Assembly (NCBI GenBank): GCA_001695595.3
Contig: MBPM02000009.1
Location: forward strand, 496,001-560,000
DNA length: 64,000 bases
Direction: 5' to 3'
From: Plasmopara viticola
Lineage: Eukaryota; Oomycota; Peronosporomycetes; Peronosporales; Peronosporaceae
Shown: positions 48,063-57,322 of the stretch, piece after piece
How the letters are laid out: every line of letters begins with the position of its first letter
Numbering within the stretch: the first letter of the stretch is position 1
The notes under the pieces: generated by a model
Database searches by the model: none
Seen by the model: only the letters and a program-made list of their open reading frames with translations
What the model was told of the DNA's origin: nothing
Position numbers and translations under genes: made by a program

Positions 48063-49798
48063 ATGGCCCAAGTGCGAGGTGGAACCAGCGCCATGCCTCT
48101 CGACAACACCGCGCTGCTTGCCTCCAACAACTATGACAAGGTCACGACCCCTGGCTCCAACGAGTCCTTCACCCATCGACCGTCCATCGCTCCAGAGGCG
48201 ACCGACGACGCCCACGGTCCGACCGATGAGCGGTACGACGACTTGATGCACGGGATCAATTCGTTCTGGGCCATTGTCTTCCCCGTTTGTGTGACCATGA
48301 TCCTCGCAAGTCTCGTCGTCGTCAACTACCGCAGCACGAGCATTCAAGCCTCCATGTCCACGTACCTCGTCTACGGCGACTCGGGCGCCGACTCGACGAG
48401 TACGAGCTCGGGCATTGGCGAATCGCTCGTGAACGCGATCGTCATCATCTGTGCCATTGCCGTCCTCACGTTTGGCATGGCGTTGCTTTACAAGTTCAAT
48501 TGCATGAAGTTTTTGAGTGGGTACATTATGTTTGCGTCCACGGCCATCTTGAGCTTTGTCGGGGGGCAACTCGTGGATGAAATGATCAAGTCGCACTTGC
48601 AAGGGATTGTCGATTGGCCCTCGTTTCTCTTTGTGATGCTCAATTTTGGCTTTGTTGGCGTCATTGCCATCTTTTATCAAAAAGGCATGCCCAAAGTCGT
48701 GCAGAATGGGTACTTGGTCCTCGTCAGTGTCATTTTGGCGTGGCAATTCTCCATGTGGCCCGAGTGGACGACCATTACGTTTTGCGTCATGTTTGCGTGT
48801 TACGATCTATGTGCGGTCTTGACGCCCTGTGGCCCCCTCAAGTACCTCATTGGACTCATTCAAGAGAAACAGGCACCGTTGCCAGGGTTATTGTACGAAG
48901 CGGACGTGCGGGACGGGGTGGCCCACGACCGTGATCGACGACCGCACCAGCGACCGGCTGTCAAGGATCCGCCCACTTCCGACGGTGGGCCAAGTACGTC
49001 CCAGCGCCCGTCGTCAGTCACCTCGCCGTCCTCAAGTACGGGCGAGGTGACGGCTCCCGTGACCAACAGTACCCGTGCGCCGCCGCCTCCGGTACCAGTT
49101 GTGGCGCCGGTACCAATTGTGGCGCCGGTACCAGGGCCACAAGACGGTCGTATTGAATCGTCTCCGGTACCGGAAAGGATGACCAATCGACCTCGGAATG
49201 TAGCCGAGTCTAGTTTTACGACTCATGAATGTGACACGATGGAAGCTTTGGTGACTCTGTTGACGCAGTTTTACGAAACGTTTAGTCCCGAAGATGCGTG
49301 GAAAGCTCCTCAAGTCGCGGAAAAGTTCTTTGCGACGCAAGATCGCTTGTGGTTGTTGATATTTCACAAATATTACGTCTGCTCGTGCTCCATGGACATG
49401 CCGTGCCCGGTACAAGCAAGACGGGATCGTCGCGAACGCAAGGAGGAGGATGAAGACGACAAGACGATTAAGCTCGGACTTGGGGACTTTATCTTTTACA
49501 GCGTCCTGGTTGGACGCGCTGCCATTAAGGACTTTTCAACGTTTACCGTCACGTTTGTGTGTGTGGTGATGGTAAGTGTGTCTTGTCTATCAGTGTTATT
49601 GTCGACCAACCTAATGAAAGTGGCTCTTTTTATTGACGATAGGGTCTTGGTGGTACACTCTTTCTACTGGCCGTGTTACACAAGGCACTCCCAGCGCTAC
49701 CCATTTCGATCTTTTTGGCCACAATATTCTACTTTTTGACCGAATACATCTTTCTCGACTTTTGCAGCTTTATGATGGCGTTCCCAGCGGCAGTGTAG
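48063..49798 (+). CDS. PSEN: Presenilin, intramembrane aspartyl protease
   Basis: Catalytic subunit of gamma-secretase type complexes that cleaves transmembrane stubs in endomembranes. Two exons, 48063-49571 and 49643-49798 (71-nt intron, GTAAGT...ATAG, phase 0), encode 554 residues. The ATG at 48063 is the first in frame; only a TTG precedes it. TM1 is about residues 66-88; further hydrophobic segments follow at about 121-143, 150-172, 187-206, 215-233 and 235-255. The first catalytic aspartate is D248 in FACYDLCAVL and the second is D475 in LGLGDFIFYS. The PALP motif (520-523) comes after the intron. Between TM6 and TM7 lies a disordered loop of about 200 residues rich in Pro, Ser and Thr with three near-repeats of the type APVP. 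The tail ends CSFMMAFPAAV. Identity is secure; the long loop is larger than in animals. Confidence 0.96.
49087..49137 (+). repeat. 18-bp coding tandem repeat with GGTACC cores
   Basis: Three copies of GCCGGTACCA(G/A)TTGTGGC-type units (the last partial) encode repeated Val-Ala-Pro-Val-Pro text in the presenilin loop. Confidence 0.75.
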
Positions 49799-50867
49799 TG
49801 GAAGTAGCCAAGGAAGAAACGACTTTATGTTTGACATTAATAGAAACCCACTCGAAGTTTAGTCTTGTGACTTTTCTCAAAAAGTCATCTGTAATGAAGT
49901 CAGTAGGTACCAGTGCGTCGTACTAATTGGTACGACGTATTGTGTGACACTAGCTAAGTATCCATCAGGTCGTGAGACGAAAAGCAATCGTAATTGATGA
50001 AGCCAGGCAGCTAGCGATCTGCAACACGTCCTTTTTTGAGTATAGAACAAAGCTTAGGGACCCTAGCTCGCATTTGACTCTTTTCAAAGAGCTATGGTCG
50101 CCCCGCTGCTCCCGATGTCGCTTGCAGGCAATGTAAACCTGGTCCATAAAACTTTTGCCCTGTAATTATGATGCAGTCTGCTTTCTTTTCTTCAAGGCAT
50201 GCAAGACAGACTAGCAGAGCTGACAGTCTTGCTTGGCTCCGAAGAGTACAACATTTAATTTGGTAAGAGCCCAACGAGGTCAGGACGTGCGTGAATGCGT
50301 CTTCCGTTCACAAAAAGCTCTGTCGAGGCACATTGATTAGAGAGTACTCGTCATTGACGTATGGACCTCAAGAAAGTTACCTCCCGCTCACGCCAAAAGT
50401 GCTTACAGTGAACACGAACCTTTAAAACGAAGAGCGACGAAAATCAAATAGCCTCAATGTCTATCTTGTTGTAACTAAATTGATAAAGTGTAGTTTTGGC
50501 TTTCCTAAGCGAGCAGACTGGCAAACGATATCTCATCTGCCTGAAGTGAGCTACACCTCAGACAAACGCGAGTCTTTTTGACCACAAAGTATGCTAGTCA
50601 CCAGAAAATGGGCGCGCGTGAGCAATGCCCAGAAGTTATAAAACAAGAGCATCGGGCACTTTCTAATTAAGAAGGAAGCCGTAAATAGCTTTATGGACGT
50701 CGGGTCGGACTTCAGGTGGCAAGAATAGGGAAGAATTACAATTTTAGAGACCCGATCTCGTGTCTATGAGCTGAGCTTTGTTGATGAAGAAGAGATGGAA
50801 CCTCGGGCATCTGAGCATCCGCCGATACCAAGCTCCCAGGCATGAGCCACGAATTTTCTTGAATAAG
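49799..50867. other. Intergenic, presenilin 3' flank
   Basis: No gene is seen. A short inverted pair, GTCAGTAGGTACCAG and TTGGTACGACG near 49905-49940, may contribute to the 3' untranslated region. The rest is unremarkable. Confidence 0.4.
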
Positions 50868-50930
50868 CGCCACACCCATCGAAAGACCACACCCGTCGCA
50901 AAATTGATATCGCATACCATACATCACACC
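50868..50930 (+). repeat. Left inverted repeat of MULE
   Basis: Contains CGCCACACCC and the conserved 21-bp core ending at 50930. Outer boundary approximate. Confidence 0.7.
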
Positions 50931-51178
50931 TAAATTCTCTCTACACATACGTCAACACGCCATTGGCCTCACCCCCCGCGCAGACTTTTTAAACCCTTAA
51001 TAGAGCACTAAAATCAATGCAAAAGCTCTCACTAAGGGAAAGTTATTCGACAAAAAAGGAAAGGACGAAGAAGGACAAGCACGGAAACACCCGCAAGGTG
51101 TAGCTTGCATGTGTATATGGCAGCGATTATAGAAGAAAGGTTTCGAGTACTCGAAAAACTACTACACGTTTCCTTAAG

Positions 51179-53011
51179 TGTCCGTGGTCACTTGTTTTTA
51201 CGCGGACTCTGGACGACGATCGCGCGCAGAGTTGACGTGTAACCGTGATCGACGCAAATCACAACCACGACGCCACCGAAGATTTGGCGGCGTTTTTATA
51301 GACAAGACACATGACTACGGAGAAAAAGCAGCAAATTGTTTCTCTTAGTAAGGGAGGTGCCCCTCCTCAACTTAGTTTGAGCACTATGAGAGTGGCCGAC
51401 CCGAATTTTCTAGCCACAAGCCAAGACGTATACATCCCGAAAAAGCGTGACCGTGCGCAGTATCTTCTGGGGTAAACCCCTATTGCAGCGCTTTTAGATA
51501 CATTATAGGAAGATACAGTTGAATAAAGGGAAGACCGCAGCGCTGGAGGGCAGCTTACCCGACTTTTTATTGCCCGGAAACAAGCGACACGGTGCAACGA
51601 GATTTTTCGGCAGGTGCTGTTGTTCTGATGGACTCCACCTACAAAGCAACCAGGTAGATATCGAATTTTTGAGAACAAATAACAATTACGCGACTTATTA
51701 TGATATATTTCTAGGTTCCAAATGTCATTATTGCATGTGATGAGCGTGACATGCACAAATCAGTCATTCTCTCTGTGTTTCGTATTTTTAAGGCGAGAGA
51801 GAGAGGTAGATTACAATTTAAACACTAGAGCAAATGATGTATGTTTTCAGAGAGGAATTACTGGTCCTATAACAATCGTCACTGATCGAGAGTTAGTCTT
51901 GATGGCCGGAAAGCATCTTGTTTTTCCCAGAGCAACAAACTTACTTTGCATCTGGCACATCGACAAAAATGTGCCAGCAAATATTAATAAGCATTTTGCT
52001 ACAGATGAGGCTCGGAAGAAGTATTACGGAAGTTGGCGTGCAGTGTACTGTTGCGCGACAGAAGAAGATTTTTACGAGAAGTGGGTGATGTTAAAAGATG
52101 ACATAAACCATGGTGATTTTGCGTATTTGGAAACAACGTGGATTTCTCAAAAAGAAAAGTTTGTTATAGCCTGGACGAAACATTTAAAACACTTCGGCCA
52201 TGTAGCAGCATCGCGAATCGAAGGGAACATGCAACTCTGACAAAGTGGATTGCCGTTTCCACTGGTGACTTGGCGACGGTCTACGATAGACTAGTACTGT
52301 CAAGTCAACAGCAGCGGCGAACGATCAGTCAGAAAGTTTCATACAATCTTTCGCACATTCCCACCCGCACCAGCGGGGCCTGTCGCTGGACTAATGTCAA
52401 TAGGGAAATATCTTATCATGCACTTGCCCAAGTAAGTAAGGTGAATTCTGTCAGTAGGACATATGTACCTGTACACTAGTTCGATTCATTCAGGCTTTCG
52501 AAGAGTACAAACAAGCCAGATCAATGGTCATTCATGACCAATGCAGTACGTTCTCACAAGCACGACGGGTTTGCCGTGCGCGCATACAATTCGGGAAGTT
52601 ACTGATGCAAAAGTAAATTTGTGGGTCGAATTCTTCCGCCGTCACTGGTGGTTGCACCAGCTCGTGACACCTGCGTTGCCTGGTGCGGAAAGTCGGGATT
52701 TTGGTAGTATTATCGCAGATCTGCAGGAACGTTGCGAGGACTTGTCAGGGCATCATCAACGAATCCCTCAGGAGAACTTGTCTGGGCTTACTGCCGACAC
52801 GGGAACAGCTGTGCAGGATCCGAAAATTCTACGAGGATGAGGACGTCCCCAAGTGTCTTCAAGCACAAATAGAGATACCTCGGTGTTTGAGTACTTTGTT
52901 TCGGACCCAACGAGGCGAACAAGACGAAAACGTGGATCATGTAACGAACAGGGTCATAACAAATGCACTTGCCCATCGTCGCGACGGGGTACGCGCAGTG
53001 GGGTCCAATGA
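51179..53011 (+). pseudogene. MULE transposase pseudogene
   Basis: Nearly the whole family architecture can be followed through several stops and frameshifts. The N-terminal FAR1-like domain has CPWSLVFTRTL and VTVIDANHNHDATEDL, followed by IVSLSKGGAPPQLSLSTMRV. The transposase core has VLMDSTYKATR (first Asp), SLLHVMSVTCTNQSFSLCFV, the second Asp in ITIVTDRELVLM, and NLLCIWHIDKNV. The tail has STGDLATVYDRLVLSSQQQ, the SWIM-like STTGLPCAHTI and a zinc knuckle CNEQGHNKCTCP with one ligand lost, ending at the stop 53009-53011. A plausible intron (GTAAGT at about 52431, CAG at about 52496) interrupts the sequence before AFEEYKQARSMV. Stops lie in the N-terminal third and around the first Asp region. 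Non-functional as it stands. Confidence 0.85.
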
Positions 53012-53096
53012 GGTAGCTCCTTGTTTTACTTATATAGTCTTGTGTGATTCTCGTAAAATATAAACCATTACTGTTCTAAATTTCAAGCAGGGTATG

Positions 53097-53160
53097 GGTG
53101 TGATGTATGGTATGCGACTTCAAAATTTGTGGCTTATACCTGAGGGTGTGTGGCGATACC
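53097..53160 (-). repeat. Right inverted repeat of MULE
   Basis: Begins with the reverse complement of the 21-bp core (53097-53117) and contains GGGTGTGTGGCG. Sequence beyond it to about 53205 resembles a segment at 38333-38385. Confidence 0.7.
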
Positions 53161-53261
53161 TAGGAGGGGTGTCAATACCGGCTCCTTATTTTAATCGTGC
53201 AATTCAGTATGCAAATTTAAAATTCATTGGTCGGACTGCTAATCTAACTTAAAACGTAACT

Positions 53262-53945
53262 ATGAGCTTCGATGAGGTGGATTCTCTAGACGCCTACATG
53301 GCTTCGTTAACGCTGCCATCTGGTGACCCGCCTCTCTCAATTACACAAGCAAGAACCAAACGGAATACACGGTGCGCATTAGTCCAAACAAGTTGCAAGG
53401 CGGTCGTGAAAAACCGCCGCTACCATCGACTACAGCAGCTCATGCAAGACCCTTCGGACGAAAATTATTATTTTTCAGATAGTATGATGCAACAACGCAG
53501 TCCTGCGCTGTTCCACTTTTACTTGGGGCAGTATCTAGGTCGAATGGAAAATGATTCTTCATTCAAGGGCAGTACTGGCCAGACTTTCTCTTCCTTTCTG
53601 ATGGATACTTGCCGCCGCAACGAGATGGAGGCTCGACGGATAAAAGAGCAAGAGACTTGGACGACATTTGTAGCCATGGATGAAAAGCAAGAGCAAAGGC
53701 GCTTGAGGAAGTTGTACGAAGAGGACAATGCTGAAGAACAAGAAATAGAAGAAGAGGAGGAGGACGAGACGACGCTGTATACAGTCGACGAGCGGCGACA
53801 GCAATTAATTGACGTGATGCGTATACGATTTCTCACAGGAATGGACAGTGAGTACGTAAATTATGCGGAAATTGACGCGGATGAGGCGCTGGATGACTTG
53901 GATGAGATGCAACGCGATGCCGAAGATCGCTACTTTGCCGAGTAA
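53262..53945 (+). CDS. CCDC97: CCDC97 family protein
   Basis: CCDC97 proteins (DUF2052) associate with the SF3B part of the spliceosome in animals; the same role is inferred. A single exon encodes 227 residues. Family hallmarks are present in order: KNRRYHRLQQLMQD (about 51-64), YFSDSMMQQRSPALFHFYLG (about 70-90) where the family has EYFSDEQMR-x(3)-PLLYEQYIGQYL, a highly acidic central run (EEQEIEEEEEDE, about 160-172), RRQQLIDVMRIRFLTGMDSE, then the closing pattern VNYAEIDADEALDDLDE and DAEDRYFAE at the very end. A decayed MULE ends about 100 bp upstream, so the gene's promoter is compressed or partly transposon-derived. An ATTGG (inverted CCAAT) occurs about 35 bp before the ATG. Confidence 0.92.
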   Translation: MSFDEVDSLDAYMASLTLPSGDPPLSITQARTKRNTRCALVQTSCKAVVKNRRYHRLQQLMQDPSDENYYFSDSMMQQRSPALFHFYLGQYLGRMENDSSFKGSTGQTFSSFLMDTCRRNEMEARRIKEQETWTTFVAMDEKQEQRRLRKLYEEDNAEEQEIEEEEEDETTLYTVDERRQQLIDVMRIRFLTGMDSEYVNYAEIDADEALDDLDEMQRDAEDRYFAE

Positions 53946-54764
53946 ACCTAATGTGGAACTGCGGGCAGAGTTTTGCTCGTTCACTGGTATAGTATTGTTA
54001 GACTCGCGACAAGAATTCGATTCATTCCAACATAAGTATACTCAAACAACATTGATGCCAATAGCTATTTAGATAGTTGCACTCAAGACACCACTTTCTC
54101 GAGTAAATTGGTACAGACGGTATTGAACAGCAATAAGGTCTCGCAAAGTGGCTGCTTGGCCTGCTGAATAACCATTTCGATAGATTTCCGAGATCAATTA
54201 AGTCCCAAGATAGATCAAAGCCTAGAGATTTGAGTCAAAGCATGTTTCGAAGAGGACTGGGAAGCATGACAAAAGTCATAGACGAGCACACGTCCATTCG
54301 ATCATTGCCGGCGACTAGTGTCTGGATGCTTGACGTTCTCATTGGTGCCGCTTGATGAATTACACCGGTTGCATTTTGGCTTAAATGATATTGATGCCTC
54401 ATTTATCAAGAATTAGAGGTTCAGTCACTATATGCGAAGATTAGCTCCGGCGTTGATACATTCAGAGTTGATTTTTGTGCAAAAAGCGCGCTGTCCTAAA
54501 AGATAAACACACGTCAATATGGTATCGACTTTATTAAATTTCCACGTACGCCTCTTTTCCGCGAGGAGATACAAAAGTCGGGCCGCAAAAGAGCAGTGCT
54601 CTCAGTAGATGCGTCTACTGAAAATGACAGCGCACGTCAGCGCGTGTGCTGGTTAGTAAGTGAAGTAGCTTAGTGAAAAAAAACAAAGAATTGTTTGGGA
54701 ACTTTATCTCGAGCAACTTAAAATAACGACTAATCCAAACATTCTTTAGTAGAGCGACTCGCCC
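53946..54764. other. Intergenic, no gene seen
   Basis: About 800 bp between CCDC97 and CGI121 on the same strand. It holds the CCDC97 3' flank and the CGI121 promoter; no coding remnants or repeats stand out. Confidence 0.45.
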
Positions 54765-55443
54765 ATGTCGTTGGAAAAACATACCTATGCATTGTTTAGC
54801 AATCGGTAAGCGGCAATTTGACGCATATCTCCAACTCGCGCTCTGATACAATGTGACAGATCGCTCCACGTGGCTTACTACACGGATGTAAAGAACAGTC
54901 GAGCGTTGCGGCAAGGACTGCTGGACAAGAAGGTTGACGTGGCGCTCATCAATGCGCAGCTGGTACGATTGGCATCACCTGCTTTTTTTTTTCCTGCACA
55001 ATGCAGCACTTTGCTGTCTTGCCATTACAAGAGCTCATACAATCGATTAGATTGCTGGTCCGTTCCAGGTGCACGCAGCTGCCTTGCGCGCTCTCCAGTG
55101 CGATGCGTCAAGCCGCTTGGCGACGCGCAGTTTGCACGCCGAGCTCGTCTTTAACATGTCTGGATCCCGCAACGTATCGGAATCCTTCAAGCGATTTGGT
55201 GTCAGTGACGACACGACGTCGCTTGTCGTTTGCGTGTTTGACGCAGACGAGAAAGTCGTGAAGGAGGTCGAAACATTGGTCGATGGCACACAAGTGCCTT
55301 TTCAAGAGCTTGGCGCGCATTTGACCGACAAGGACGTCACGCACATTAAGAAGTATTACAAAATCTCCGAGCTAGAGCTGACGCGGTCGTCGCTCGTGGA
55401 TGCTGCTACATGCAGGATAGCCACTAAGAGCTGCAGCAAGTAA
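54765..55443 (+). CDS. CGI121: KEOPS complex subunit CGI121/TPRKB
   Basis: Subunit of the KEOPS complex that makes N6-threonylcarbamoyladenosine in tRNA; it binds the PRPK/Bud32 kinase and tRNA. Three exons, 54765-54805, 54860-54962 and 55051-55443 (introns 54 and 88 nt, donors GTAAGC and GTACGA), give 178 residues, matching the 175 or so of the family. The start is a 41-nt exon (MSLEKHTYALFSN) whose phase joins exactly to RSLHVAYYTDVKNSRALRQG. Next comes DVALINAQL, then after the second intron IAGPFQVHAAALRAL, paralleling DPFQILVAANKAV of human TPRKB. Then ELVFNMSGSRNVSESFKRFG matches the family pattern E-(I/L)-(I/V)-FN-(L/M)-S-x-(N/S)-x-NI(S/T)E(A/S)-K-x-FG, and the end has ITHIKKYYKIS-like HIKKYYKISELE. 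It stops 45 bp before the convergent RPAP3 stop. Confidence 0.93.
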
Positions 55444-55488
55444 GAAAGACAGCAAGAAGTATTGTCTTTTGTTGGATTAAATTGCCTC

Positions 55489-57008
55489 TTAAGGGACTTC
55501 GTACAGCTCGGAGAAGTGAGCTACTTGCACCAAACTCGCAGTGTCTTTCTCTACTAACGCTGCCAAACGCTTGATAACCCACGTAATATCGTCTTTCTCT
55601 CGACTGGATAAGAGCATGATGGTCATGTTAAACCGCGGTACTTTTGTCAGCTCGTTGACAAGCGCGAGCGCAAATACTATGCTGTCCTTTGGTAATCTGT
55701 CTCCATCGATTGAGATGAGCGCAGCGTTGCGAAGAGTGTGAAAAATCTCGCCTAGCACATCGGACTCCATCCCAGATTGAAACACCGTGCTCAACGTGCA
55801 AGGGTCGATCTTGCGCAAATAATCAGCACGCAAACGAAGCAAGCGACTAGTCTGCTCTTCATCGCCACGCAGACCCAGCGTCTTCCACACACGATTGAAT
55901 TCATAAGAAGTCGTAGGTGCTTTCTTTGGCAGCTTGGGTAAGTTGGCCACTTTCTTTTCGGGAATTAAAGACTGCGAGGAGAGATCCGATTCTTGCAACA
56001 GTGAAGAATTATTCGTAATTTGTTGCTGTGGATCAACATTTTCGACATCCCTCTGCTCGTTTTCTTGATTCGGCGATGGCATTGGATCCTCGCCCGTGAC
56101 GTTCATGTCAAACTCTGTTCGCTTTGGTGATCGCTTGATCGCCATTCGAATAAGCTCTCGAGTTGACTGCAGCTGGGTTCGACTTTGCCGATTGTTGGGA
56201 TCCAACGTTGCAGCGCAATGGAAGTCAAGCAGCGCCAGTCGGTGCTTTCCCAATGAGTTGCGGGCCGTTCCTCGACGCGAGTATGACTTGACATGCGTCG
56301 GGTCCGTCTTCAGCGCCAGCGTACAGTCGTCTTCCGCATTGGCAAACTCACGGTTCTTGAGATACGCCATGGCGCGATTAGAGAGCACCACCACGTTTTG
56401 CGGGTTGTACCCTAGACAGCGAGTATAGCTCTTGATAGCTGCCACATAGTCACCTTGCTTGTAGTGCATATTGCCGTCCTCTTTCTTAAGTTCATCCCGA
56501 CTCTTTGTACTTGTTAAAGCAGCCGCAGCTTTCTTTGTTGCAGTCACTTGACGTGAAAGATTTTGCATTGCCTTTAGAGATTCATTGCAACGTTGAACAT
56601 TGTCCGCTTCGTCTGCTTCTTTTAATGCAGCGTCCTGCAACCAGAGAGTTACGGATGTTAGCGTGCTTACCGCGACTGCCCCCGCGAGTGAGTACGTACA
56701 ACGTCAAAAGTCTCCCAGCGCTTGTATCCTTTGTCATAAGTATGTGCATCCAGTGTATCCGCTTCACGAGCCTTTCTTTCTGTGCGAGCATGACCGACTT
56801 TGACCCCTTTGGTCACCCGAGGCGGTGGTACCGCTTGCGCTCCTGCGAAACTCGCAGGAGTTTTCGCTGCTTTCTTGCGCACAAAGTCTTCCTTCCCGAT
56901 GCTTTTCTCCCACGCATAAAGGTCTGAGAAATAATCCTGTAGCTGAGACGCATTCGCGCGGATTTGGTGCTGGACCTCCACCGCCGACGGGGCGCTGACT
57001 TTCGTCAT
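55489..57008 (-). CDS. RPAP3: RNA polymerase II-associated protein 3 (RPAP3)
   Basis: HSP90 co-chaperone of the R2TP/PAQosome that assembles RNA polymerase II, snoRNPs and PIKKs in the cytoplasm. Two exons on the minus strand, 57008-56700 and 56634-55489 (65-nt intron, GTACGT...GCAG, phase 0), encode 484 residues. The N-terminus has the dimer-like segment LQDYFSDLYAWEKSIGKED and KGYKRWETFDVDAALKEADE, which crosses the intron. One TPR domain (about 148-250) has DELKKEDGNMHYKQGDYVAA, VVLSNRAMAYLK and the carboxylate-clamp-like KSYSRRGTAR. A disordered linker follows, then the RPAP3 C-terminal domain (about 345-470) starting TTSYEFNRVWKTLG. Only one TPR domain is present, whereas the human protein has two; yeast Tah1 also has one. 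It lies convergent to CGI121. Confidence 0.9.
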
Positions 57009-57322
57009 CCTTGGATCCCAACTTTTCGATAAATATCTGTTATCGTCCTATTCGGAATTTTAGGTTTGGGCCTTCAAATTTTGACATATTCTCATCCTAA
57101 ACATCTATTGTGACACTCAAATTAGTGTGCAGGACGTAAAAGGAGGAATAAAAATGGCAGGAAAATGTATCATAATTGCAAGACAACAAGTAATGGCCTT
57201 TGCAAGATTATATCGGAAGATTCGTAATACAACTTTGGCAAACTTATATGATCGTTTGCTGACGCCATTGCTTGACCTAAACACCATTTTTGAACACATT
57301 GTGCACAACTTTTGGAAGGCAT

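Larger units (their letters stand above)
50868..53160 (+). mobile_element. Decayed Mutator-like element (MULE) with inverted repeats
   Basis: A roughly 2.3-kb element whose ends are imperfect inverted repeats of about 60 bp. The best core, TCGCATACCATACATCACACC at 50910-50930, has its exact reverse complement at 53097-53117; outward of it CGCCACACCC (left) pairs with GGGTGTGTGGCG (right). Outer limits are approximate and no target duplication was resolved. The element carries a broken MULE transposase on the plus strand, and its right end sits about 100 bp before the CCDC97 start codon. Confidence 0.8.
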
